From the NCBI GenBank assembly GCA_009780515.1, contig WQZX01000026.1, positions 1 through 40,831 of the forward strand: a DNA stretch of 40,831 nt. Reading direction: 5' to 3'. Position 1 is the first letter of the stretch. The number at the start of each line of letters is the position of its first letter. This stretch comes from Nocardioidaceae bacterium. GTDB taxonomy: Bacteria > Actinomycetota > Actinomycetes > Propionibacteriales > Nocardioidaceae. Under the pieces are notes generated by a model. It saw nothing but the letters and a program-made list of their open reading frames with translations. It searched no databases and was not told the DNA's origin. The translations under genes and the position numbers were made by a program. Positions 7,022 to 14,869 of the stretch are shown here, one piece after another.

Positions 7022-10000
7022 AGCACCTCGGCGCCTCGGTCGCGGGTGACCAGTCGAGCCCGGCCCGGCTGGGCCAGCGTCGGCCGGAGGCCGCCGATCA
7101 GCGCGCCCTCGTCGCGGTTGCCCGACAGCAGGATCCCGGGCTGCGCGAGGTCGCGCAGCGACTGGATGACCGGCTCGTACAGCGCGCGTGAGGCGCCACC
7201 CGATCGCCGTGCGACGACCAGGTGCAGGCCGACGTCGTGGGCCTGCGCGAGCAGCGGCTGCAGCTCGGCGATCGGCGAGCTCGGGCCGGTCGCGACGAGG
7301 TCGTAGTCGTCCACGACGACGTACACCTCGGCGCCGGTCCACCACGAGCGGGCACGCAGCTGCTCGGGGGTGACGTCGGGCCCGGGGATGCGGCTGTTGA
7401 GGTACGCCGCCAGGTCGGCCAGCGCGGGCTGCGCCTGGTTGGCGGAGGTGAGGTAGTTGAGCTGGTACTCCTCGGGGATCTCGCCGAGCAGCGACCGTCG
7501 GTAGTCGACCACCAGCAGCTGTGCCTCCTGCGGCGTGCGGCTGCGGACGACCTCGCGGCAGTAGGAGCGCAGGAACGTGCTCTTGCCGGACTGGCCGTCG
7601 CCGAAGAGCAGGAGGTGCGGCTCGGCGTCGATGTCGAGTGCGACCGGCGCGAGCTCCTTCTCGTTGATGCCGAGCAGCACCTTGCGGCCCACGTCGCCGG
7701 CCAGCTGCTGGACCTGCTCGAGGTCGATCCGGTCGGGCAGCAGCCGGAGCTTGGGGCCGGCCGGCCCGCGCCACGCACGGGTCACCTTGTCGATCAGGTC
7801 GTCGACGCCGTCGCCGAGCGTCTCCGTGGCGGCGTCGCCGTCGATGCGCGGCAGCGCGCCGAGGAAGTGCAGCTTGCCGGGCAGGATCCCGCGGCCCGGG
7901 CGGCCGCTCGGCACCAGCGCGGCGAGCTTGCGGTCGATCTCGGAGTCCATCGGGTCGCCGAGCCGCAGCTCGAGGCGGGTGCCGAACTGGTCGCGGGTCG
8001 AGGCGCGGAAGTCGGCCCAGCGGGCGGCGCCGGTGAGCACGTGCAGGCCGAAGGTCAGGCCACGCGTCGCCAGCTGCTGGATCTCGAGCTCGAGGTCGTC
8101 GAAGTCGGCGCGGACGGTGCTCCACCCGTCGACGACCAGGAAGACGTCGCCGTACCCGTCGTCGACGGTGACGCCCGTCGGCGACGGGCGGAACCGGCGG
8201 TGGCGGTAGGTCTCGATCGAGTCGATGCCGTTCTGCCGGAAGTAGGCCTCGCGTCGGTCGATGATGCCCTTGACCTCGGCGATGATCCGGCGCACGACCT
8301 CGGGTTCGGCGCGGGTGCCGACGCCGGCGGTGTGCGGCAGGTGGGCCAGCGGCGCGAAGGTGCCGCCGCCGAAGTCGAGCACGTAGAACTGCGACTCCAG
8401 CGGGGTGGAGGTCAGCGACAGGCTGCACAGGATCGTCCGCAGCAGCGTGCTCTTGCCGCTGCGTGGGCCGCCGACGACGGCGACGTGGCCGGCCGCGCCG
8501 GCCAGGTTGATGGTGAGCACGTCGCGACGCTGCTCGCGCGGCCGGTCGACCGTGCCGAGGGGTACGACGAGCCGCCCGGCCGAGCGCCACTGCTGCGAGA
8601 CCAGCCCGAGGTCGGGATGGGGGGCGAGGTCCGGCATGAGCGCCTCGAGGGTGTCCGGCACGTCCAGCGGCGGCAGCCAGACCTGGTGGGCCTCCGGCCC
8701 GTGCCCGACCATCCGCCCGACGGCGATGTCGAGCAGCGAGTCGCTGGTGTCGGGGACGGCGACGACCGCCGGCTCGGGCTCGTGCGCGACCGGCGTGTAG
8801 TCCTGCACCTCCGAGATCGTGAACGGCAGGATCCCGCGGCGCGGCCGTCCGGCGTCGACGTGCTTCTGGGCGCGGCCCGCCGGCGGCCCCGAGACGTACG
8901 CCGCCTTGAACCGCAGCATCGCGGTCGGATCGGGCTTGAGATAGCCGAGGCCGGGCACGGCCGGCAGCTCGTAGGCGTCCGGCACCCCCAGCACCGCGCG
9001 CGACTCCTGCGCGCTGAAGGTGCGCAGGCCGATCCGGTAGGACAGGTGCGACTCCAGCCCGCGCAGCCGGCCCTCCTCGAGCCGCTGCGAGGCGAGCAGG
9101 AGGTGCAGGCCCAACGAGCGGCCGAGTCGCCCGATCGCGACGAACAGGTCGATGAACTCCGGCTTGGCCGACAGCAGCTCGGAGAACTCGTCGACCACGA
9201 TGAACAGCGACGGCAGCGGCTCGAGCGGCTCGCCCGCCGTACGGGCGCGCTCGTAGTCGCGGACGGAGGCGAAGTTGCCGGCCTCGCGCAGCAGCTCCTG
9301 GCGGCGCACCATCTCGCCGGACAGGGCGTCCTGCATGCGGTCGACGAGCGTGAGCTCCTGGGCGAGGTTGGTGATGACCGCCGAGACGTGCGGCATCTCG
9401 GACATGCCGGCGAAGGTCGCGCCGCCCTTGAAGTCGACCAGCACCATGTTGAGCTGCTCGGGGGAGTGGGTGAGCGCGAGGCCGAGCACCAGCGTGCGCA
9501 GGAACTCCGACTTGCCGGACCCGGTCGCGCCGATCACCAGGCCGTGCGGACCCATGCCCTGCTGGGCCGACTCCTTGATGTCGAGGTGGACCGGGTTGGC
9601 CAGCCCGCCGCTCTCGCCGATCCCGATCGGCACCCGCAGCCGGTCGCGGGCCGGGCGTGGGCGCCAGCCGGCCTCCGGGTCGAGCGCGTGCACGTCGCCG
9701 AGCCCGAGCAGCGCCATGAAGTCGAACGGCCCGGTCGTCTCGGTGGCGTCCTCGCCGACGACGGTGCCGGCGCTCGGCGTGTAGAGCGCGGTCAGCCGCC
9801 GCGCGAACGCCTCGGCGGTCACGATCGAGCACTGGTCGCCCTTGGCCCGGATCGGCTCGGACCGCTGCCGCATCGCCAGCAGGGGTACGACGGGATCCTC
9901 GGCGGCCGTGCGCACGTCCACGTCGGCCGCGATCTGCAGCACGAGCGTGCTCGCGTCGTCGATCTCGCCCCACTGCTGCGGCAGGTCGATCACGGTCACG

Positions 10001-11085
10001 CCGTGCAGCCCGTCGGGCGGCACGACGTGGTTGCCCGGTGCGAGCGCCGCCCCGTCCGTCACGAGCACGACGTGCGGCAGCGCGGGCCGCTCGTCGGCCC
10101 CGAAGCGCGGCCGGTCGCCGAGGTCGGCCGGCAGCATCGCCGCGAGCTCCTCCAGCGACGTCGACACCATCCGCGCCGGGCCGATGGCGTCGGTCTGCTC
10201 GGCGCTGTGGGCGTGCGGCAGCCACTTCAGCCAGTCCCACTCCGCCAGGGTGTCGTCGTCGGCCAGCACGGCGATCTGCAGGCCGTCCGGCGACTGGAAC
10301 GCGGCCGCGGAGCAGAGCAGCGAGCGGACCAGCGAGCGCGCCTGCTCGGCCTCGCCACGGACCTCGACCCGGGCGAATGCGCGCAGGTCCACCGATGCGG
10401 GCAGGTCGGGCTGGAGGCGGTGCACGACCAGCAGGCGGTGCAGGGCCGATGCCGCCGCGGGGTCGACGTCCTCGATGGCGGTGCCCTCCGGCGGCACCAG
10501 CTCGAGCGCGAGGGGCTGGGAGCAGACGCCGTACCGCGCCTGGAGGAACATCGGGTCGCTGGTGGTGCGCTCCCAGATGCGGCTGCGGTCCTCGGCGATC
10601 GAGGGGAGGGCCGACGGTGCCGGGTGGTGCCACGTGAGCGCGGCCCGCTGCTGGTCGGCGGCCTCGCGGGCGATCTGGCGCACCCCGGCGAGGTAGCGGA
10701 GGTACTCGGTGCGCGAGCCGCTCACCGACTGCTGCCGCTGCTTCCGCTGCCGGTCGATCTGGATGACGATGAAGCCGATCGTGGCGAAGAGGAACATGCC
10801 GGCCGCGATGAAGCGCGTCGGCCCACCACCGGCGCTGCCCGTCTGACCGCTGCCGAGCCCCGCGACCAGCACGATGGATCCGAGGCTGCCGAGCATCGGG
10901 ATCGCGTTCATCGCGACGCCGGCCGCGCCCTCGTTGGGCTGCAGCTGCGGGGGATCCTGCAGCTGGACCTGCCCACTCGGCATCTCGGGCCGCTCTGCGC
11001 GGTTGCCGCGCAGGATCGGCGCGGCGACCTGCGTCGCCGCCGATCGCCCGAATGCCGAGGGAGCCACGCCGCCGTCGGTCGTCAT
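6991..11085 (-). CDS. eccC: type VII secretion motor ATPase EccC (fused Ca-Cb form)
   Basis: The 1364-residue protein is the membrane-bound FtsK/SpoIIIE-type motor that selects and drives WXG100 substrates through the ESX membrane complex. Two membrane segments lie near residues 63-105. Three ATPase domains follow: Walker A GATGSGKS (Lys525), GGPRSGKS (Lys878) and GDGQSGKS (Lys1168). The Walker B regions are SLFIVVDEFSELL in domain 1, DVFLVVDGWSTVR in domain 2 and EVYVVVDDYDLV in domain 3; domain 2 lacks the catalytic Glu, as is usual for EccC. The ATG at 11085 is preceded by AAGGA at suitable distance on the minus strand. It is transcribed away from the rest of the locus, so its level can be set apart from the membrane subunits. 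The gene's end overlaps the YibE/F gene. Confidence 0.95.
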   Translation of the reverse strand: MTTDGGVAPSAFGRSAATQVAAPILRGNRAERPEMPSGQVQLQDPPQLQPNEGAAGVAMNAIPMLGSLGSIVLVAGLGSGQTGSAGGGPTRFIAAGMFLFATIGFIVIQIDRQRKQRQQSVSGSRTEYLRYLAGVRQIAREAADQQRAALTWHHPAPSALPSIAEDRSRIWERTTSDPMFLQARYGVCSQPLALELVPPEGTAIEDVDPAAASALHRLLVVHRLQPDLPASVDLRAFARVEVRGEAEQARSLVRSLLCSAAAFQSPDGLQIAVLADDDTLAEWDWLKWLPHAHSAEQTDAIGPARMVSTSLEELAAMLPADLGDRPRFGADERPALPHVVLVTDGAALAPGNHVVPPDGLHGVTVIDLPQQWGEIDDASTLVLQIAADVDVRTAAEDPVVPLLAMRQRSEPIRAKGDQCSIVTAEAFARRLTALYTPSAGTVVGEDATETTGPFDFMALLGLGDVHALDPEAGWRPRPARDRLRVPIGIGESGGLANPVHLDIKESAQQGMGPHGLVIGATGSGKSEFLRTLVLGLALTHSPEQLNMVLVDFKGGATFAGMSEMPHVSAVITNLAQELTLVDRMQDALSGEMVRRQELLREAGNFASVRDYERARTAGEPLEPLPSLFIVVDEFSELLSAKPEFIDLFVAIGRLGRSLGLHLLLASQRLEEGRLRGLESHLSYRIGLRTFSAQESRAVLGVPDAYELPAVPGLGYLKPDPTAMLRFKAAYVSGPPAGRAQKHVDAGRPRRGILPFTISEVQDYTPVAHEPEPAVVAVPDTSDSLLDIAVGRMVGHGPEAHQVWLPPLDVPDTLEALMPDLAPHPDLGLVSQQWRSAGRLVVPLGTVDRPREQRRDVLTINLAGAAGHVAVVGGPRSGKSTLLRTILCSLSLTSTPLESQFYVLDFGGGTFAPLAHLPHTAGVGTRAEPEVVRRIIAEVKGIIDRREAYFRQNGIDSIETYRHRRFRPSPTGVTVDDGYGDVFLVVDGWSTVRADFDDLELEIQQLATRGLTFGLHVLTGAARWADFRASTRDQFGTRLELRLGDPMDSEIDRKLAALVPSGRPGRGILPGKLHFLGALPRIDGDAATETLGDGVDDLIDKVTRAWRGPAGPKLRLLPDRIDLEQVQQLAGDVGRKVLLGINEKELAPVALDIDAEPHLLLFGDGQSGKSTFLRSYCREVVRSRTPQEAQLLVVDYRRSLLGEIPEEYQLNYLTSANQAQPALADLAAYLNSRIPGPDVTPEQLRARSWWTGAEVYVVVDDYDLVATGPSSPIAELQPLLAQAHDVGLHLVVARRSGGASRALYEPVIQSLRDLAQPGILLSGNRDEGALIGGLRPTLAQPGRARLVTRDRGAEVLQLAWTAPSI

Positions 11086-11184
11086 CGGTGTCCTTGTCGT
11101 CGCTCTTCCCTGCCGGTCCGCCCGATCACATCCGGCCGAGGGTGGGACTACCCTGCCATGGAACCTGGCAATCTCGGAGGCGCG

Positions 11185-12573
11185 ATGTCCACCTCGACGG
11201 CAGGGGCCCCGCTCGGTGCGGCCGCGCCCGGTGGCGCCTTCGGCGGTGCCCTCGCCGTGTCGGTCCACGGCCCGCGCGGAGTGGTCGACCTGACGCTGCC
11301 CGAGTCGGCCACGATCGCGGAGATCGCCTCGGCGTACGCCGCGACGGCCGCGCTGCCGTCGCCACCCGTGCTGGTGCTGGCGTCCGGCCGCTCGCTGCCG
11401 CCCGACGCGACGATCGAGCAGGCCGGCCTCGCCGCAGGCGCCGTGCTCGTCGCCGTCGAGGACACCGCGCCGGTGCCCGACCGCAAGCGCCGTACGACGC
11501 CGCGCGGGGGACCCGAGGGCGGCGGCCTGGTCGCCGGCTGCGGGGTGGCGCTCGCGCTGCTCGCCGTGGTGGCGGCGACGGCCTCCGGCCACCGGACCCC
11601 GGTGGCCGTGGTGCTCGCGATCGGTGCGGTCCTCGGCGTCATGCCGATCGGCCGCCGGCGCGTCGCGCGGGTGGTCACCGCGCCGGCGCTCGCGGGCGCC
11701 GCCTGCGTGCTGGTGGCGTGGGACCCGGCGGCCGCGCGGCTGCCGACCGTCCTCGGCGCGGGTGCCCTGGCCGCGGCGGTCGTCGCCGCCGTCGGCCGCA
11801 GCCTGGCGGCTCCCGGCACCCCCGTCGCGGAGGTGCTGCGCGTCTGGATCTGGTCCGGTCTCGGCTGGTTCGTCCTGGCGGCCGCCTGCGCGCTGACCGG
11901 TGCGTCGGCGCCGACGCCGTGGGCGATCGGCTTCCTGCTCGCGGTGCTGGCGGCCCGCTGGGTGCCGGTGGCGGCGGTGGACGTCCCCGACCACTACCTC
12001 ATCGATCTCGAACGGCTCGCGATCACGGCCTGGTCGGCGCGCGAGCGCCCGGTCGGGCGCCGCGGTCGCATCGTCGTCCCGCCGGAGTACGTCGGCGACG
12101 TGGCCGCGCGCGGCGGCCGCACGGTCCTCGCGTCGTGCGCGGCGATCCTCGTCGTCACCGCGACCACGGGCCCGCTGCTGCTGACCACCGACGCCTATCC
12201 GGTCGACCTGATCGGCTCCCGCTGCCTGGTCGCTCTCGGCGGCGGCGCGCTGCTGCTCGCGGCGCGGGGCTACCGGCACGTCCTCGCGCGGCGGATGCTG
12301 CGGCTGGCCGGCGTGGTCGGCCTGCTCCTCGTCGGCGGTGACCTCGTCCGTCTCTCCGCGGGCCACCCCGAGCTCCGCGCACAGCTGACCGTGGCGCTGC
12401 TCGCCGTCGCCGCTCTCCTGATCGTGCTGGGGGTTGCGCTCGGGCGGGGTTGGCGGTCAGCGTGGTGGGCGCGGCAGGCCGAGGTCGCGGAGGTGCTCTG
12501 CGGCTCGGGGTCCGTCGCAGCGGTGGTCGTGGCCTCCGGCCTCTTCCGCCACCTGTGGGAGCACAACATCTGA
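11185..12573 (+). CDS. EccD-like type VII secretion membrane protein (first paralogue)
   Basis: This 462-residue protein has the full EccD architecture. A ubiquitin-like domain covers about residues 20-90 (strands LAVSVHGPRGVVDLTLPE, then ATIAEIA, then the IEQAGLAAGAVLVAVED end). Eleven hydrophobic segments follow, six before and five after a cytoplasmic linker at about 275-320. Sequence similarity to the second EccD (13502-14869) is weak by eye, so this is an old paralogue, not a recent copy. The ATG at 11185 has GGAGG at 11176-11180; the ATG at 11158 lacks a ribosome site. A TACCCT at 11149-11154 may be the -10 box of the divergent promoter. It would sit in the membrane ring with EccB and EccC. 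An unrelated eleven-segment membrane protein is possible but unlikely in this position. Confidence 0.75.
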   Translation: MSTSTAGAPLGAAAPGGAFGGALAVSVHGPRGVVDLTLPESATIAEIASAYAATAALPSPPVLVLASGRSLPPDATIEQAGLAAGAVLVAVEDTAPVPDRKRRTTPRGGPEGGGLVAGCGVALALLAVVAATASGHRTPVAVVLAIGAVLGVMPIGRRRVARVVTAPALAGAACVLVAWDPAAARLPTVLGAGALAAAVVAAVGRSLAAPGTPVAEVLRVWIWSGLGWFVLAAACALTGASAPTPWAIGFLLAVLAARWVPVAAVDVPDHYLIDLERLAITAWSARERPVGRRGRIVVPPEYVGDVAARGGRTVLASCAAILVVTATTGPLLLTTDAYPVDLIGSRCLVALGGGALLLAARGYRHVLARRMLRLAGVVGLLLVGGDLVRLSAGHPELRAQLTVALLAVAALLIVLGVALGRGWRSAWWARQAEVAEVLCGSGSVAAVVVASGLFRHLWEHNI

Positions 12574-12579
12574 TGTTTA

Positions 12580-12593
12580 GCCCCTCACGGGGC
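12580..12593 (+). terminator. short GC hairpin after the first eccD
   Basis: GCCCC and GGGGC (five pairs) enclose the loop TCAC seven bases after the eccD stop codon. There is no T run. It could end or attenuate transcription and so separate the WXG100 genes from eccD. Confidence 0.45.
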
Positions 12594-12619
12594 CCGGGTA
12601 GCACTGGTGCATCGGCTTC

Positions 12620-12678
12620 TTGGCATTGACTCGGGAGCCAACCGGAACGGGCAGACCAAGAGCCGTCCCCTCGGACGG
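12620..12678 (+). promoter_or_regulatory. leader of the WXG100 gene pair: possible -35 and 5' hairpin
   Basis: TTGGCATTGACT (12620-12631) contains two overlapping -35-like hexamers, but no clear -10 follows. CCGTCC and GGACGG (12663-12668, 12673-12678) form a tight hairpin with loop CCTC ending just before AAGGAG (12687-12692), the ribosome site of the first WXG100 gene. A 5' hairpin next to a strong ribosome site is typical of abundant, stable messages. The role is inferred. Confidence 0.4.
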
Positions 12679-12697
12679 AAGAGACCAAGGAGCAACG

Positions 12698-13033
12698 ATG
12701 GCGGGTAACGATGCCGCTGTCTTCGGACAGGCCAAGGGCGTCCTCAGCGACGCCGCCAACTACGTGATCCAGGCGAAGGCCGACCTCGAGAAGCAGGCGC
12801 GCACGCTGGACGACCAGATCAACGCGCTGCGAGGCAAGTGGGCGGGCGACGGCGGCAACGCCTTCTTCATCCTGCACAACGCCTGGCAGGAGAAGCACAA
12901 GGTCATCGTGACCGCGCTCGACAAGTTCCACGCGTCGCTGACCGCCACGCAGAAGGACAACGAGCAGGTCGACGCGCAGGCGGGCGACTTCATGAACCAG
13001 CTGATCAACAAGCTCGGCAACGTCCAGGGCTGA
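12698..13033 (+). CDS. WXG100 family secreted protein (EsxB/CFP-10-like partner)
   Basis: The 111-residue protein is a helix-turn-helix hairpin of the WXG100 family, exported by ESX systems as a dimer with a partner. The turn motif is KWAGDGGNAF (Trp-Ala-Gly). Flanking helices carry heptad-like patterns (DLEKQARTLDDQINAL before, FHASLTATQKDNEQV after). The ATG at 12698 has AAGGAG six bases upstream. The C-terminal tail GDFMNQLINKLGNVQG lacks a clear YxxxD/E export motif; the partner has YMAAD near its end. It is followed after 14 bases by the second WXG100 gene, so the two are co-expressed. It contains no signal peptide, as expected. Confidence 0.9.
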   Translation: MAGNDAAVFGQAKGVLSDAANYVIQAKADLEKQARTLDDQINALRGKWAGDGGNAFFILHNAWQEKHKVIVTALDKFHASLTATQKDNEQVDAQAGDFMNQLINKLGNVQG

Positions 13034-13047
13034 GAAGGGACAAGACG

Positions 13048-13350
13048 ATGAGTGGAAACCTCGACGAGCTGCGCGTGGAGCACGCGGGCCTCGACACCGC
13101 TGCGCAGGACATGTTCGACACCGTGAAGAAGATCGACGCCCGTCTCGACCAGCTCGAGCACGAGCTCAACCCGCTGCAGACGCAGTGGGAGGGCAACCAG
13201 CGCGAGGCCTACCGCGTCGCCAAGGCCTCGTGGGACTGGGCGATGCAGGAGATGCGCGACCTCCTCGACGAGAGCCACAAGACGGTCTACACCTCCAACG
13301 CCGACTACATGGCGGCCGACAACCGGGGTGCGTCCCGGTTCCAGTTCTGA
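13048..13350 (+). CDS. WXG100 family secreted protein (EsxA/ESAT-6-like partner)
   Basis: The 100-residue protein has the family length and the WXG turn as TQWEGNQREAY (Trp-Glu-Gly). The N-terminal helix DTAAQDMFDTVKKIDARLDQLEHELNPL and C-terminal helix SWDWAMQEMRDLLDESHKTVYTSNADYMAAD in pieces fit a four-helix dimer with the upstream protein. YTSNADYMAAD near the C-terminus contains YMAAD, which resembles the YxxxD/E motif recognised by EccC. The ATG at 13048 follows GAAGGGA. A strong hairpin at 13367-13400 ends the pair. This pair is probably the main substrate of the locus. Confidence 0.9.
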   Translation: MSGNLDELRVEHAGLDTAAQDMFDTVKKIDARLDQLEHELNPLQTQWEGNQREAYRVAKASWDWAMQEMRDLLDESHKTVYTSNADYMAADNRGASRFQF

Positions 13351-13366
13351 GAGCTTCACCCTTGAC

Positions 13367-13400
13367 GAAGGGGATCGACACCGAGGTGTCGATCCCCTTC
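13367..13400 (+). terminator. strong hairpin after the WXG100 pair
   Basis: Perfect 16-base arms GAAGGGGATCGACACC (13367-13382) and GGTGTCGATCCCCTTC (13385-13400) with almost no loop lie 17 bases after the stop codon. The T content after it is low, as is common for high-GC terminators. It would separate the WXG100 message from eccD-eccB-mycP, or protect its 3' end. Confidence 0.8.
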
Positions 13401-13501
13401 TGCGTGCCTCCGCGACGCCGCACGGAGCACGGTCGCCTCCGGCGCGGCTGTGCCAGGATTCACCCCGTCCGCCGTCAGATCGCAGATCTCGGGAGAAACC
13501 C

Positions 13502-14869
13502 ATGACCCAGTCGCCGCTCGCGTCGGGCCTGCTGAGGATCACCGTGGCCTCCGGCACGCGCCGGGTCGACCTGATGCTCCCCGGTGCGGTCCCGGTGGCC
13601 GAGCTGCTGCCCGAGCTCGCCCGCAGCGTCGGCCTGCTCGACGCGGCGACCGTGCACGGCGGCTACCGCGTGGTCACCGCGGACGGCCGTCGGCTGGCCA
13701 CCGACACAGGTCTGACCCTGCAGGGCATCGAGGACGGTGGCCTGCTCACGATCACCGCCGGCATCGACGTCCCGGCGCCGCGGATCTACGACGACGTCGT
13801 CGAGGCGATGACCGACGCCGTGGAGGGGCACCTCTCGCCGTGGCGGCCGGCTGCGGGGCGTCGTACGGCTCTGGTGGCGGCGGCGCTGCTGCTCGGCCTG
13901 GGCGCGGTCGCGCTCCTCGAGCAGCGGGGCCAGCTGGCGGCCGCGGCGGCGGTCGTCGTCGCCCTCGCGCTCTGCGTCGGCTCCGTCGTGCTCTCCCGGG
14001 TCCAGCGCGAGGTGGAGGCCGCGGTCGCGGTGGCCTGGCTGGGTGCGGCGTACGCCGCCGTGGCCGGTGTCCTGCTCGCGCCGGCCCACGCAGACGCGCT
14101 CGGCTCGCCCCTGGCCGCCGCCGGTGGCGGCGCGCTGCTGGCCGGGCTGGTCTGCGTCGTCGGGCTCGGCGACGGTCGCGTCCTGGTCTTCCCTCCGGTC
14201 GTCCTCGGGGCCATCGGTCTCGTGGTCGGCCTGTCGATGCGCTCGGTCGGTCCCGACAGCCTGGTTCCCGAGCGGGTGCTCGTCACGGTGCTGGCCCTGG
14301 TGGTCCTCGTCGGCAGCGTCTTCCCGTGGCTGGCGCTCGGGGCGACCCGCACCAGCGTCGAGCCGATGTTCAGCCACGCCGACATCACCACCGACCCGGC
14401 CGACATCTCGGCCGCCGACGTGACGGCCGACGCCCGGACCGCCCACGAGATCCTGCTCGCGATCACCGGCACGGTCGGCGCCCTGCTCGTCCTCGTCACG
14501 CCCGTCGCGGTGAGCCTCGGCCTCGCCGGCACGCTCCTCTGCGTCGATGCCGGGCTGATCCTCATGCTGCGCACGCGCCAGTACCGCACCGGCTCCGAGG
14601 TCATGACCGGGCTGGTGTCGGGTGTCGCCGGCCTCGGCGTCGCCGCCGTCTCGGTGCTCGTCCTGCACCACCACTGGCGGCCCACGCTCGCGGTGGTTCT
14701 CGCGGTCGCCGGCGCCGCCCTGCTGGCCTCGACGCTGCTCCCCGGCCAGGCATCGGTACGCCGCGGCCGGCTCGGCGACCTGCTCGAGACGGTGGCGCTG
14801 CTGGCGCTCGTGCCGCTGCTGGTGCTGGCGATCGGCGTCTTCTCCTGGATCCAGTCCGTGGCCCACTGA
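13502..14869 (+). CDS. eccD: type VII secretion membrane protein EccD (second paralogue)
   Basis: The 455-residue protein is a clear EccD. The N-terminal ubiquitin-like domain (about 8-92) opens with LLRITVASGTRRVDLMLPG and contains VAELLPELARSVGLLD, the usual family pattern. Eleven hydrophobic segments follow from about residue 120 to the end. EccD lines the membrane ring of the ESX complex; in known complexes two EccD copies are present per protomer. The ATG at 13502 has GGGAG at 13491-13495. The stop codon overlaps the eccB start (TGATG), so the two are translationally coupled. It is much closer to textbook EccD at its N-terminus than the first paralogue. Confidence 0.9.
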   Translation: MTQSPLASGLLRITVASGTRRVDLMLPGAVPVAELLPELARSVGLLDAATVHGGYRVVTADGRRLATDTGLTLQGIEDGGLLTITAGIDVPAPRIYDDVVEAMTDAVEGHLSPWRPAAGRRTALVAAALLLGLGAVALLEQRGQLAAAAAVVVALALCVGSVVLSRVQREVEAAVAVAWLGAAYAAVAGVLLAPAHADALGSPLAAAGGGALLAGLVCVVGLGDGRVLVFPPVVLGAIGLVVGLSMRSVGPDSLVPERVLVTVLALVVLVGSVFPWLALGATRTSVEPMFSHADITTDPADISAADVTADARTAHEILLAITGTVGALLVLVTPVAVSLGLAGTLLCVDAGLILMLRTRQYRTGSEVMTGLVSGVAGLGVAAVSVLVLHHHWRPTLAVVLAVAGAALLASTLLPGQASVRRGRLGDLLETVALLALVPLLVLAIGVFSWIQSVAH

